DNA of 64,000 nt from Candidatus Aenigmatarchaeota archaeon (GCA_017610225.1 JAFCCM010000003.1:1-64000), one strand, 5' to 3'; shown: positions 26,637 through 35,225, counted from the first letter of the stretch. Notes: generated by a model from the sequence alone, not told the origin. Numbers and translations: made by a program.

Positions 26637-27935
26637 TTGAAAGTATATTATAAAATATTAAAGGTGTTAAAAATAATAAATAAAAACAATAAAATCATAA
26701 TAACAATTGTATCTTTATTAGTCATATTTCTATTATCAGGACTATATATTTCTTCACAATCCATAATAACACCATTATCTAGTCCATCTTTTGAACAATA
26801 TACTGGAATTCCAACAATATTTTATTGGGGAAGAGTAGATTGGTTTGATACACAATATTCTTCGTCAAATATAGCAATTATTGATAATTATAAATTCATA
26901 ACACATAAATTTAATTTAAAAGGTGTTGATGATATCAATTGTGGTTGGGGTGGTTCTTATTATGTTGAAGTGTTTAAAGACAATATTTTAATAGAATCAA
27001 TAGGTAATAAATCAACTTGTTGGGGTGGTTCTACAGGGTCCAATTATAGATCAACACAAACATCTTTTAAAGACGAATATATATCAGCATTTTTTGCACA
27101 AGAATATTGGTATAGTGATTATACCCTTTATTCATTAAAAAATAAATATTTTATGCAAACTCCGGATAATGCTTTTGATATACGATTTACACCTGTATTT
27201 CATACAATGTCTATAGGTTCATACACTCCAAAAGTATATTATCAAGGTGATAATGTATCTATTTCAATTGATGTCATAAATAATTATCATTCAATAGATA
27301 AACCATACAATGATGATCTAATAATTGAGATTGAAACAGAAATATGTCAAGATGTATGGTATGGTGAAGCTTGTAAGACATTATATGCATATGATACATT
27401 AAAACAATATTCAAATACAGTTAAATACAATATACCAACAGACTTTATAGTATCTAACTTGACAATTAAACCTTCTGTTAATATATATAAAGACCTTTCA
27501 AAATCAACTTATACTGGATTCAATGTATTTCCAAAAGATATCATGATCAATCTTCAAACAAAAGAAACCTGTTATGATTTATTATTGGAAACTACAGGCC
27601 AGGAAAGAAATAAAGGAATTGATGTAACAAAATGTCTTGGATTCATACAAATAGATCATAAAGCTGATTTAGAAAAAACAATTGATATTATTCAAAAACC
27701 TATAATAATTATAAATGAAACAACCATTATAAATGAAACAATTATAGAAGTTCAAGTAGAAAAAATAATTGAAGTATTTAAAATAAATGAAACAACTATT
27801 GAAGTTGAAAAGATAGTAGAAGTTGTAAAAATTATAGATGAAACTCCATATTTAAAATTCATTATAAGAATATTCAATTTTATTTGGATGACTTTTTTAA
27901 TAGTTTATCTTTATATTAGATTCATTAAAAAATGA
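26637..27935 (+). CDS. membrane-anchored extracytoplasmic protein with helical stalk
   Basis: 432 aa starting at TTG. A helix at 19-40 and a second at 408-425 flank a beta-rich ectodomain. Residues 350-400 are a degenerate repeat (NETTIINETIIEVQVEKIIE, NETTIEVEKIVEVVKI) that would form a stalk or coiled coil next to the membrane. Last gene of the plus-strand surface module; it faces the minus-strand block with 85 bp between. No family recognised. Confidence 0.6.
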   Translation: MKVYYKILKVLKIINKNNKIIITIVSLLVIFLLSGLYISSQSIITPLSSPSFEQYTGIPTIFYWGRVDWFDTQYSSSNIAIIDNYKFITHKFNLKGVDDINCGWGGSYYVEVFKDNILIESIGNKSTCWGGSTGSNYRSTQTSFKDEYISAFFAQEYWYSDYTLYSLKNKYFMQTPDNAFDIRFTPVFHTMSIGSYTPKVYYQGDNVSISIDVINNYHSIDKPYNDDLIIEIETEICQDVWYGEACKTLYAYDTLKQYSNTVKYNIPTDFIVSNLTIKPSVNIYKDLSKSTYTGFNVFPKDIMINLQTKETCYDLLLETTGQERNKGIDVTKCLGFIQIDHKADLEKTIDIIQKPIIIINETTIINETIIEVQVEKIIEVFKINETTIEVEKIVEVVKIIDETPYLKFIIRIFNFIWMTFLIVYLYIRFIKK

Positions 27936-28020
27936 TGTCTAATACATACAATGTTAATCAAATACTATACCCTATTTGTATAAAACATGTATATTTAAAC
28001 AACCAATTATAAATATTTAA

Positions 28021-28272
28021 TCAATCACAACATTTTTCAGCATCTTCTTTTGTAATATGTAATGCTTCACAATGTGTACAATAATATTTATTTATTTCTT
28101 TAAGATATATACTTTTTTTATCTTTATTATTTTCTATTATTCTTAATGAATATTCAAGTATTTCTTCACATTGTTTTTTAGTACATTTAATAATAATTGG
28201 TTCATCTACTAAATTTTCAAATTTAATAATTTTTTCATTCATAATATCAATCCATTTTAATAATTTTTTCAT
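28021..28272 (-). CDS. small zinc-binding protein
   Basis: 83 aa. The C-terminal YYCTHCEALHITKEDAEKCCD gives a compact C-x-x-C...H...C-C site. A second start, ATG 28242 with GGATTGATATT upstream, is equally likely because the DNA around the two starts is a short direct duplication (ATGAAAAAATTATTAAA versus ATGAATGAAAAAATTATTAAA). Last gene of the minus-strand block. Confidence 0.5.
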   Translation of the reverse strand: MKKLLKWIDIMNEKIIKFENLVDEPIIIKCTKKQCEEILEYSLRIIENNKDKKSIYLKEINKYYCTHCEALHITKEDAEKCCD

Positions 28273-28284
28273 TTATAATATCAT

Positions 28285-28905
28285 TCACACCTTTTTTGTT
28301 TTTTCTGAATTATATATTACTGTACATTCTCTATACCAAATAAATTTTTCATTACAATTATGACAAACCATAACATCACTATCCTTTTTTTCTTCCGATG
28401 AGTCTCCATGTTCAAAACCACAATAAGGACAAGTTATTTCATCTTGATTATGATAATTAAATTCATATATAATCTTTTCTTTATTAGTCATATTTACACC
28501 TAATCTTTTCATATATTTTTCATTTATTTTTTTAAGTTCTTTATGATAATTGTTATAATCATCCATAGATGAGAACCAATTAAGATTTTGTTTTTTAGGC
28601 ATTGTTTGAATAAAATTATGATTAAGTTTTCTTATTTTTTTCAAACGTGGTTGCCATATCTTTTTAAAATATTCTTCAGATCTAAAAGTATTTTCATTTA
28701 AACGCATTTCATTTAAACTTAATATTTTACTTGATATTTCTACACGTGCATATTTATTTGCATTTCTATCAAAGGCTTTGCCAATCCAATAGGGTATTTC
28801 AATATAATATTTCATTAATTGTTTATTATTATTATCTACAAAGATACCATCTTGTTTTTTTTGAATGCATAAATATTTTATAATTTTATCTGGTCTTTTA
28901 GTCAT
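28285..28905 (-). CDS. zinc-ribbon fusion protein
   Basis: 206 aa. Residues 1-135 are a basic domain of unknown fold (YIEIPYWIGKAFDRNANKYA...WQPRLKKIRKLNH). From about 138 on it repeats the stand-alone 73-aa ribbon at 3750-3971 almost residue for residue, beginning MTNKEKIIYEFNYHNQDEI. The join suggests fusion of a complete small gene, internal Met included, onto an upstream gene; translation from that internal Met (ATG near 28491) may also happen since GGTGTAAAT precedes it. Confidence 0.65.
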   Translation of the reverse strand: MTKRPDKIIKYLCIQKKQDGIFVDNNNKQLMKYYIEIPYWIGKAFDRNANKYARVEISSKILSLNEMRLNENTFRSEEYFKKIWQPRLKKIRKLNHNFIQTMPKKQNLNWFSSMDDYNNYHKELKKINEKYMKRLGVNMTNKEKIIYEFNYHNQDEITCPYCGFEHGDSSEEKKDSDVMVCHNCNEKFIWYRECTVIYNSEKTKKV

Positions 28906-28923
28906 GATAATTACCTAAAATTT

Positions 28924-29256
28924 TTATTTTTTACAATTATTACAATAAAATCCTATTATTTTATCATAATAAACAAATACATCTTGTTTTTTGCATGCTG
29001 GACAATCCCATTGAACTAAAACGGTACAAAAACCACGTTTTAAAGCATCTAAATAATCATCATATTGTCCTTCATTTAATCCAATAAGATCTGCATTTTT
29101 ACAAACTTTAACACGTAAATCTATATAATCAGCACTAATAATATATTGATCACATAATAAAGCCATACTTTTTGCTGTATTGATGTTTTCAGATAAAATA
29201 AAAATACCTTCTTCAGGATTATTTTTATCTACTACATGATATGCTTTAAGAACCAT
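28924..29256 (-). CDS. 110-aa zinc-ribbon protein
   Basis: An N-terminal alpha/beta part (KAYHVVDKNNPEEGIFILSE) is followed by a C-terminal ribbon WDCPACKKQDV...GFYCNNCKK. Its start overlaps the end of the upstream gene by 11 bp. The head resembles small ligand or nucleotide-binding domains but nothing specific is visible. Confidence 0.5.
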   Translation of the reverse strand: MVLKAYHVVDKNNPEEGIFILSENINTAKSMALLCDQYIISADYIDLRVKVCKNADLIGLNEGQYDDYLDALKRGFCTVLVQWDCPACKKQDVFVYYDKIIGFYCNNCKK

Positions 29257-29821
29257 TATATAACACTATTTCATATATTTTTTCTTCTGTATAATTATCT
29301 ATAAATATAGTATCATAAGCAAAACAATACCAAATATCATTATTATACTGATCATTTATTCTTAAGTGTTTCATATCATATTCTGTTAAATTTAAAATAG
29401 ATGTTTTCATCAATTTAAATAAATTTATAACATCATCTGAATGACATGTTTGACCAAAATAATTATCATATGTTTTATTTTCAAACATTATATCTATATG
29501 ATCTGTTTTTTTATCAAAACTATCTATATTTAAATAATAAGTATCATTCTTAAGACATGGAATTAGTTGTTTTCCATTGTATTCAAATACAATCCCTGCC
29601 TTATATAATATATTTGTATTATATTCAAATTCAGGACAATTAAGCAAGATTACATTAGATTGAATGTCTTGTTTATTTAATAACACTGATTCGAGATTGG
29701 TATTATTAAATAAACTATTATTTATATATGTATTTCCAATTAAAAAACTAACAACAAATGCAAGAATTAAACCAATAAAAATAGGTATAATAACTTCAAA
29801 TAAAAATTTTTTTTTATCCAT
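29246..29821 (-). CDS. membrane-anchored extracytoplasmic protein
   Basis: 191 aa. One membrane helix at 8-28 (FEVIIPIFIGLILAFVVSFLI), the remainder outside with NxS/T sites and three cysteines. AATGATTTTAT precedes the ATG. It heads a short unit driven by the palindromic promoter at 29858-29871. No family recognised. Confidence 0.5.
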   Translation of the reverse strand: MDKKKFLFEVIIPIFIGLILAFVVSFLIGNTYINNSLFNNTNLESVLLNKQDIQSNVILLNCPEFEYNTNILYKAGIVFEYNGKQLIPCLKNDTYYLNIDSFDKKTDHIDIMFENKTYDNYFGQTCHSDDVINLFKLMKTSILNLTEYDMKHLRINDQYNNDIWYCFAYDTIFIDNYTEEKIYEIVLYNGS

Positions 29822-29847
29822 ATAAAATCATTATAATCTATTCTTTA

Positions 29848-29874
29848 TATGTATTTATATACTGTAGTATATAG
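29848..29874 (-). promoter_or_regulatory. palindrome-TATA promoter 1
   Basis: On the minus strand TATACTACAGTATA (29858-29871) runs straight into TATAAATACATATAAAG. The near-perfect palindrome beside a TATA box recurs, with changes, at six more minus-strand gene starts. Drives the gene at 29246-29821. Confidence 0.65.
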
Positions 29875-29988
29875 TTAATTTGAATTTTTAATGCCATAAA
29901 AATATCCAATGAAAAATATTATAACAAAACATATCATTACAAAACTTAAAACAATAGAATCCAATAAAATCATATTACATAGTGTCAT
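29875..29988 (-). CDS. single-TM peptide, 37 aa
   Basis: MTLCNMILLDSIVLSFVMIC then FVIIFFIGYFYGIKNSN. The FVIIFFIG(Y/F) helix is shared with the peptide at 4381-4530. Its end abuts the palindromic promoter of the next unit. Confidence 0.5.
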   Translation of the reverse strand: MTLCNMILLDSIVLSFVMICFVIIFFIGYFYGIKNSN

Positions 29989-29995
29989 TTATATA

Positions 29996-30316
29996 TCACC
30001 TATCATCCAATTGATTATATGACATTAAATTAGTATATGCTACCATAGATAACATTCCTAAAAAGAAAAGTTCAAAATTAAATGATGATATAAAATACAT
30101 GATACAAAAAACACCACTAAGTGTAAATGGAAACATCATTAACATTCCTTTATTTACTCCGTATCTTTTCATAAAATATCGTAATAATTTATTTAATTCA
30201 TGATTATAACCATCAATACCTGTCTTTTTTACATAATAATGAATTAATTTATTTGTGTAATAAAAATCAACAAAATGTAATATACCACTAATTATCAATA
30301 AAAATATTAAATCCAT
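29996..30316 (-). CDS. four-helix membrane protein (DUF5658-like)
   Basis: 106 aa from ATG 30316 (GGATTGATTAT upstream; a longer form starts at 30337 inside the neighbouring gene). Helices at LIFLLIISGILHFVDFYYTN, MLMMFPFTLSGVFCIMYFIS and FELFFLGMLSMVAYTNLM. The pattern of a helix with D-x-x-x-T followed by NH-E-L-N resembles small archaeal DUF5658-type proteins; tentative. Confidence 0.45.
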   Translation of the reverse strand: MDLIFLLIISGILHFVDFYYTNKLIHYYVKKTGIDGYNHELNKLLRYFMKRYGVNKGMLMMFPFTLSGVFCIMYFISSFNFELFFLGMLSMVAYTNLMSYNQLDDR

Positions 30317-30320
30317 ATAA

Positions 30321-30491
30321 TCAATCCTTATTATCAATATAAACCATTATAGAATATATTATGATTAATGACAATAAAATATTTCCTATCATAAAATCTA
30401 CACTTATAATCCTAATTTTTGTAAATATCAATAAAAATATATTGATTATTATGTATATCCCTAAACATATATTTATACTATCAATTTTCAT
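30321..30491 (-). CDS. two-helix membrane peptide, 56 aa
   Basis: Hydrophobic almost throughout: IDSINICLGIYIIINIFLLI and FMIGNILLSLIIIYSIMVYI, separated by a basic KIRI turn. Overlaps both neighbours by a few bases, so it is part of a tightly packed operon. Confidence 0.45.
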   Translation of the reverse strand: MKIDSINICLGIYIIINIFLLIFTKIRIISVDFMIGNILLSLIIIYSIMVYIDNKD

Positions 30492-30666
30492 ATTTTATCA
30501 CCATAATCCTTTTTACTTTTATCAAAAATATTAAATAAATAAATATCATAAATAATATCATATTCACTTGATTTATTATACCAAATAATCCAATAAAATA
30601 AACACTTATAAAACAAATAAAAAACATTATAGTTGCTTTTTTTGGAGTTACTTCTTTTCTTACCAT
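30481..30666 (-). CDS. two-helix membrane peptide, 61 aa
   Basis: Basic head VRKEVTPKKA, two helices (TIMFFICFISVYFIGLFGII and MILFMIFIYLIFLI) and a basic tail. Overlaps the next gene by 11 bp. One of three consecutive tiny membrane genes. Confidence 0.45.
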   Translation of the reverse strand: MVRKEVTPKKATIMFFICFISVYFIGLFGIINQVNMILFMIFIYLIFLIKVKRIMVIKYEN

Positions 30667-30670
30667 AAAA

Positions 30671-30865
30671 TCACTTATTTTTTTTATATATTTTTATTAT
30701 CATATATACAAATATTGCAAAACAAATAAATACTAAAGTACCTAGCATAATATGATCATAATAAATTAAAATATTATAAAACATATGCAATGCAAGACCG
30801 ATAGATATAATTATTGTTAACATATTTTTTTTAATTATTGTTAGCATATCATTATAATTTTTCAT
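30671..30865 (-). CDS. two-helix membrane peptide, 64 aa
   Basis: Helices at MLTIIISIGLALHMFYNILI and MLGTLVFICFAIFVYMII, with the basic end KIYKKNK. Begins a few bases after the zinc-binding gene upstream. Confidence 0.45.
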   Translation of the reverse strand: MKNYNDMLTIIKKNMLTIIISIGLALHMFYNILIYYDHIMLGTLVFICFAIFVYMIIKIYKKNK

Positions 30866-30871
30866 AATTTA

Positions 30872-31348
30872 TCACACCTTACTATTTAAATACTCTCGAC
30901 ACCATTGAGAGATATAAGCAGTTCCAATCCAATTATGTTCCTTACAAATACCGTCTTTATTCCACATTTTTTTTAATAATTTATTATATAAAATAGCTTT
31001 TTTATTATTTTTTAATTCATTTTCAAACCATTTTATCATGTCTTGATCCGTATCTAAACATCGTATATTATTTTCATCGTATTTAATATCAATCTTATTA
31101 TCTTTAAACCACCATTTTGATAATAACCGTCCAAATTCATTTCCAATTTTAGCATTATTTAATTCTATTTCTGTATGTGGTTTTAATTCCTTCGTTAAAC
31201 AATAATAATTCCAACAATCTTCACAAATCTCACCATCATCACGTGCAGTAAAATAACTCGCCATTGATAATGGATCTGAATTTATTATTACATTATATGG
31301 TTTCTTTTCACCCTTACATACATGACATATCAATTTTTTATCTTTCAT
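30872..31348 (-). CDS. zinc-binding protein, 158 aa
   Basis: CHVCKGEKKP at the N-terminus pairs with CEDCWNYYC at residues 43-51 to form a treble-clef-like site. The rest is helical, with many Trp residues (KWWFKDNK, WFENEL, CKEHNWIGT). No catalytic motif visible; HNH is excluded by the lack of H-N-H spacing. Confidence 0.5.
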   Translation of the reverse strand: MKDKKLICHVCKGEKKPYNVIINSDPLSMASYFTARDDGEICEDCWNYYCLTKELKPHTEIELNNAKIGNEFGRLLSKWWFKDNKIDIKYDENNIRCLDTDQDMIKWFENELKNNKKAILYNKLLKKMWNKDGICKEHNWIGTAYISQWCREYLNSKV

Positions 31349-31354
31349 AAAATA

Positions 31355-31591
31355 TCATCTTTTAATTTTTTCATAAAGTATTTTTGTATGAGACTCTAAA
31401 ATATCTTTTGGATGTGTTTTTTGTACTAATAATTGTTTTTTTAAACTTCTTAGTATCCTTGATATTCTCATATAATCATTGTTTGTACAATTAACATATT
31501 CAGTACCAATAAATAATTCAACAACATTTCTTATTGAATATACTTTACCGTATTCCATTTTATTATATACTATATTTGAACTCAATAACAT
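31355..31591 (-). CDS. helical DNA-binding-like protein, 78 aa
   Basis: YGKVYSIRNVVELFIGTEYVNCTNNDYMRISRILRSLKKQLLV reads as a wHTH or HTH-like helical domain with a possible recognition helix at NDYMRISRILRSL. GGTAAATGAT precedes the ATG. Assignment as DNA-binding is tentative. Confidence 0.45.
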   Translation of the reverse strand: MLLSSNIVYNKMEYGKVYSIRNVVELFIGTEYVNCTNNDYMRISRILRSLKKQLLVQKTHPKDILESHTKILYEKIKR

Positions 31592-31596
31592 ATCAT

Positions 31597-31839
31597 TTAC
31601 CTATCATTTTTAATAAATATAACTGTAGTATACCAACCCCAAAATATAAAATCAGGAATATATCCATTTTTTATAAATTTTTCGCATAAATTAAATAAAT
31701 CAACACTTTTTGGTATCATTCCAATTTTTCCAAAACTACCTAAAAATTTTATATTATATTTATATTTTGCTTGTAAAACTATAATTTCATCACTTACATG
31801 ATCATAATTCCACATATTAAAATCAATTGTTGGTATCAT
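31597..31839 (-). CDS. 80-aa hypothetical protein
   Basis: Start ATG 31839 chosen because GATGATTAAT lies directly upstream. A mixed alpha/beta protein with aromatic-rich ends (FNMWNYDHVSDEIIVLQAKY and DFIFWGWYTTVIF). The pattern is reminiscent of small phage proteins that begin with a hydrolase-like DHVSDE stretch but no function can be read. Confidence 0.45.
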   Translation of the reverse strand: MIPTIDFNMWNYDHVSDEIIVLQAKYKYNIKFLGSFGKIGMIPKSVDLFNLCEKFIKNGYIPDFIFWGWYTTVIFIKNDR

Positions 31840-31840
31840 A

Positions 31841-32095
31841 TTAATCATCTATTTTAAAATATTTAAGTAATTGCTTGATTATACATTTATCTATATCAAA
31901 TATTAATAAAATAAATAACATAAAAATTCCTAAAAGATAATCTTTTGAACAAAATAATTTAACACTACAAACAAACAAAAAGGTCCACAATACATATCCT
32001 AATGCAACAATTAATGTATATTTTATTTTAAATAAATTATTATGTTTCTTGGCTGATTTTAATACAGTTTTAATTTCTTTTTCTTGATCTGTCAT
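31841..32095 (-). CDS. two-helix membrane protein, 84 aa
   Basis: A cytoplasmic head (DQEKEIKTVLKSAKKHNNLF) and two helices, YTLIVALGYVLWTFLFVCSV and LLGIFMLFILLIFDIDKCI. Packed 3 bp after the upstream gene. Confidence 0.45.
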   Translation of the reverse strand: MTDQEKEIKTVLKSAKKHNNLFKIKYTLIVALGYVLWTFLFVCSVKLFCSKDYLLGIFMLFILLIFDIDKCIIKQLLKYFKIDD

Positions 32096-32098
32096 AAT

Positions 32099-32416
32099 TT
32101 AATCACTTTTTTTAATCATTAATTCATAATCCTCTTTTTGCATTTTCACAGGAAGATTAAATTCATTCAAAAAATATACCATTGTTTTTTCATCAAATAA
32201 TCTATCTTTTAAGATTATATCAACATTTTTTGAAAATTTGTCCATTGTTTCAATTAAACCATCATTACCAATTAACAAAGGCAATATTTCTTCATAACGC
32301 ATATCTTTTAATAATGGATCAATTATGCTGAGACCATATATAATCTTTTCAGCATCTGTCCTAACATCTTTACCAATAATATTTCTAAAGATAGCTTGTG
32401 TTATTTCTTCATACAT
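32099..32416 (-). CDS. helical hypothetical protein, 105 aa
   Basis: Start ATG 32416 with GGTGATTAAA upstream. All-helical and acidic (ITQAIFRNIIGKDVRTDAEK, LPLLIGNDGLIETMDKFSK). Resembles tail-assembly or chaperone-like phage proteins in composition, but nothing specific is recognised. Confidence 0.45.
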   Translation of the reverse strand: MYEEITQAIFRNIIGKDVRTDAEKIIYGLSIIDPLLKDMRYEEILPLLIGNDGLIETMDKFSKNVDIILKDRLFDEKTMVYFLNEFNLPVKMQKEDYELMIKKSD

Positions 32417-32417
32417 T

Positions 32418-32588
32418 TTAATCACCATTCAATTGTTGAATAATCTGTCTTGTCTCAGCACAATCACGCATCAGCTTTCGTTGATTACTATGATAACCCG
32501 CTTTACCCACTTGCAACTCATCTCGACAATATTGCTCTGGACAATTAGAACAATATTTCTCATAATAGCTTTTATATATACTTTCCAT
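32418..32588 (-). CDS. Cys-rich small protein, 56 aa
   Basis: YEKYCSNCPEQYCRDELQVG followed later by LMRDCAETRQI. The (Y)C-x-N-C-x-x-x-x-C pattern recurs in the 47-aa protein at 35902 (QYCLNCTDQKC), so they form a small paralogue pair. Its stop overlaps the RBS of the next gene. A CTCAA repeat tract lies in its leader. Confidence 0.5.
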   Translation of the reverse strand: MESIYKSYYEKYCSNCPEQYCRDELQVGKAGYHSNQRKLMRDCAETRQIIQQLNGD

Positions 32589-32597
32589 TCACATCAT

Positions 32598-32632
32598 CTC
32601 AACTCAACTCAACTCAACTCAACTCAACTCAA
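32598..32632. repeat. (CTCAA)7 tandem repeat
   Basis: Seven uninterrupted copies of CTCAA, 35 bp, directly upstream of the minus-strand gene at 32418-32588 (TTGAG on the coding strand, ending 10 bp before its ATG). A pentanucleotide tract in a leader can change length by slippage and tune translation. Confidence 0.9.
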
Positions 32633-32662
32633 ATTAAATTATAAAGATTAATATTACTGATA

Positions 32663-33370
32663 TCAATCCCAACAACTAGTTATTTTTATAACTTTATAAT
32701 TCCAGTAAACACTATCAATTCCAAAATCTTTTGTCATGATATCATCATTCTGTGGTTCAACATAGATAATACCTCTATCTATCGTATTGAAAGCTACAAG
32801 CATATGACTTGTATCTTTATCAAGATAATATAATATAGTACTACAACCAAATATACCTTCATCACGAGCATTTGCTATAAGTTTATTGCCAAAATCAGTA
32901 CAAATATAAGATTCTGTAAATCTCTTTATATCTGTATGATCTCTCGATAAAAAGGATACAACTTGTTGATATGTTGGTCTGATTATCATTGTATCTATTG
33001 ATAGATTATAATCAATATTTTCGTATTCATCAATTTTATTAGTTAAATTATTTATTTTATTTGTTAAATTATCTATAATATTTGATTGTTTATCAATATA
33101 TCTTTGATAATCTGTTTGTACAAATATTAAATATTCTTGATGATCTGTTTGTATCGAACGTATATAATCGTCATAATAATCTTCAGTATCATCAAGATAT
33201 TGACTTAAATCAGCAATATCATCTTGGTAATTATTAACTATATTTCGATTATTTATTACTGTAAATATCAATAATATTGATATTATTATCAATAAGATTT
33301 TTATACCAAAATCATAAATTATCATATTTTTATTATTTTCATATAACAAATCAATCACCAAACATAACAA
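32663..33370 (-). CDS. membrane-anchored transglutaminase-like cysteine peptidase
   Basis: 235 aa. A membrane helix at about 22-40 is followed by a coiled coil (residues 45-120, DDIADLSQYLDDTEDYYDDY) and a C-terminal domain. There YICTDFGNKLIANARDEGIF supplies a Cys, SHMLVAFNTIDRG a His and IYVEPQNDD an acidic residue, the order of catalytic residues in archaeal transglutaminase-like papain-fold domains. Likely role: protease or amidase held at the membrane by a stalk. A TTG after GGTGATTGAT (about 33352) may be the true start. Confidence 0.6.
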   Translation of the reverse strand: MLCLVIDLLYENNKNMIIYDFGIKILLIIISILLIFTVINNRNIVNNYQDDIADLSQYLDDTEDYYDDYIRSIQTDHQEYLIFVQTDYQRYIDKQSNIIDNLTNKINNLTNKIDEYENIDYNLSIDTMIIRPTYQQVVSFLSRDHTDIKRFTESYICTDFGNKLIANARDEGIFGCSTILYYLDKDTSHMLVAFNTIDRGIIYVEPQNDDIMTKDFGIDSVYWNYKVIKITSCWD

Positions 33371-33487
33371 TCAATCCATTTTATCAACAATATTAGTAAT
33401 AATTCTATTAATAATAACTGAAGATACTTCTTCATTAACTTGCTCATCTATACAATCTCTAACAATTTTCAATTCTTCAACAGTCAT
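33371..33487 (-). CDS. 38-aa helical peptide
   Basis: MTVEELKIVRDCIDEQVNEE and a hydrophobic helix VSSVIINRIITNIVDKMD. Small helix-turn-helix-like or dimerising peptide; function unknown. Confidence 0.4.
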   Translation of the reverse strand: MTVEELKIVRDCIDEQVNEEVSSVIINRIITNIVDKMD

Positions 33488-33519
33488 TTTTTATCACCAA
33501 TAATATTTTATACTTATTC

Positions 33520-33550
33520 ATTTATAAATATTTATATACTATAATATATA
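33520..33550 (-). promoter_or_regulatory. palindrome-TATA promoter 2
   Basis: On the minus strand TATATTATAGTATA (33535-33548) leads directly into TATAAATATTTATAAAT. Same arrangement as at 29858. It serves the 38-aa gene at 33371 and the protease unit below it. Confidence 0.6.
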
Positions 33551-33553
33551 TTA

Positions 33554-33901
33554 TCATTTATACATAAACAGAGTAATTATTTGTATCATCAAAATAAAAG
33601 TAATAATACCATAAATAATTGTATTTATATTTCCATAAACAATTGAACATAAAACTATAATTAACACAAATGAAACAAAACAAACACTTACTCTTACCAT
33701 TGCTTCTAATTTGCCTATTTTATTATGTATTTCAATATCTAAATTAACGATTCTTTCATTAATATTTTCATTAATATTTTCCCTAAGATTATCAATATAT
33801 TTATAATTTTTAATATCAAAATCACATAATGAATCTAATTCTTCATTTAAACTTGATAAATTATTTTTTATATTCTTAATTTTTTCTTTAATCTGATTCA
33901 T
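33554..33901 (-). CDS. coiled-coil protein with two C-terminal membrane helices
   Basis: 115 aa from ATG 33901 (GATGATAAAT upstream). Residues 1-65 form a coiled coil (IKNIKNNLSSLNEELDSLCD), followed by VSVCFVSFVLIIVLCSIVYG and TIIYGIITFILMIQIITLFM. Overlaps the ligase gene, so it is translated from the ligase transcript. Confidence 0.5.
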   Translation of the reverse strand: MNQIKEKIKNIKNNLSSLNEELDSLCDFDIKNYKYIDNLRENINENINERIVNLDIEIHNKIGKLEAMVRVSVCFVSFVLIIVLCSIVYGNINTIIYGIITFILMIQIITLFMYK

Positions 33902-35225
33902 ATTTATCATCTCTTATACAAACAAACACAGGAAATCTTAATGCAGATACTCCATCTTTTGAAGGTTCTAATTCTCTATAACTAACTTCTACAATCTTAC
34001 CAATTAATTCTCCTTCTTTATGTAATTTTGTTAATAATTCTCTTTCAAAATCTTTAATTCCAGATGAAGCTTTAGTCCTAATAGTTCCATTTTTATTTTG
34101 AACTACTACACCATTTATTTGATTAGCAAATTTACCATTTCCATAATAACAATCAATAACTTTTAAATCGAGATTTTCTTTAGGTACAATTTTATACCAA
34201 CCTTTTCTTGAATTTTCTTCCCAAAACATATCAGTATCTTTTGTTACAACTCCCTCATCACCATTTAAAATTGCCTTTTCATAGAAATCTTTTAATTCTT
34301 CTTTATTATTAACAATAACTGAATTTGATAATCTTAAATCAAATGTTTTTTTATAATTTTCCAAAACACATCTTCTATCATTTTGTATATTGTTTCTGAG
34401 ATCAAGACCATTTATATTTAAAATATCAAAAACAACTATATCTAAACTTTTATTTCTTTCTATAATATTTTCAGCTTTTCGATGCATTCGTTTAGATAAT
34501 GTTTCAAAATCAGATGATACTATTTCACTATCATATATAACAGAAAAACCGTTTATAGCATCTTTGAATTTTAATTTTAATTTCTCAACAATTTCAGGAA
34601 AATGTTCTGTTATATCATTATTTGCTCTTGAAACCAATACCACATTAACTATATCATCATTTTTTGTTATTGTAGGAATAGTTCTTTCTCCATCATATTT
34701 AATATCTGCTAGTCTAGGATATGATAATTTATCAAGATTATTTAAATATGCTTTTCCACAAAGTTGAACTCTTTTTAATTTTATTTCATTCATCCCTTTA
34801 GCTTTTAATATCTTGTTATACGATTTTAAATTAATACCTATACGCATATTTTTTTGTATTGCTCTAATAATCCAGGCCATATCTTCTGTTCTTGTCTTAA
34901 AAATTAAAAAATCTCTTAATTCATTTATTTGTTTATTTCCACTACTATTTTGTAATTTTTTAACAAGATTTGATAATGATTCTGTTATTTCTATATCATT
35001 TGAATACGGATTTTGTTCTAAAAATTCACCTAAATCCTGATATTTTTTATGTATCTTTTCATCATATCCAATTGCTTTTGCAATTCCTTTTTTAGAAATT
35101 CCATAAACAATTTGATTAAAACATAAATTCATTATTTCAAAATGTTCTTCTGTGAATTTATCAATTGCAATTCTTTGTTTCTCGTTGGATCCACTAATAT
35201 TTTTAATTTCTTCAAATATTTTCAT
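33888..35225 (-). CDS. lig: ATP-dependent DNA ligase
   Basis: 445 aa. The adenylation motif KYDGER (lysine at about residue 177, within ADIKYDGERTI) is clear, followed by IYDSEIV (motif III), DIVVFDILNINGLDL (IIIa), GDEGVVTKD (IV) and WYKIVP (V), then an OB-fold C-terminal domain with SYRELEPSKDGVSALRFPV. The N-terminal 150 residues are a short helical DNA-binding domain. Seals nicks with ATP in replication and repair. GAGATGATATAAA precedes the ATG. Shorter than the roughly 560-600-aa archaeal chromosomal ligases, as is usual for viral and plasmid enzymes. Confidence 0.9.
   Translation of the reverse strand: MKIFEEIKNISGSNEKQRIAIDKFTEEHFEIMNLCFNQIVYGISKKGIAKAIGYDEKIHKKYQDLGEFLEQNPYSNDIEITESLSNLVKKLQNSSGNKQINELRDFLIFKTRTEDMAWIIRAIQKNMRIGINLKSYNKILKAKGMNEIKLKRVQLCGKAYLNNLDKLSYPRLADIKYDGERTIPTITKNDDIVNVVLVSRANNDITEHFPEIVEKLKLKFKDAINGFSVIYDSEIVSSDFETLSKRMHRKAENIIERNKSLDIVVFDILNINGLDLRNNIQNDRRCVLENYKKTFDLRLSNSVIVNNKEELKDFYEKAILNGDEGVVTKDTDMFWEENSRKGWYKIVPKENLDLKVIDCYYGNGKFANQINGVVVQNKNGTIRTKASSGIKDFERELLTKLHKEGELIGKIVEVSYRELEPSKDGVSALRFPVFVCIRDDKYESD

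Noticed and set aside
30872..31348. HNH endonuclease
   Set aside because: Cysteine knuckles are present but the H-N...H catalytic pattern is not. The same holds for the zinc-tailed proteins at 43379 and 54015.
31841..33910. Toxin-antitoxin pairs among the micro-genes
   Set aside because: Small overlapping genes suggest it, but no known toxin fold or matching antitoxin could be recognised apart from one RHH-like protein at 40035.
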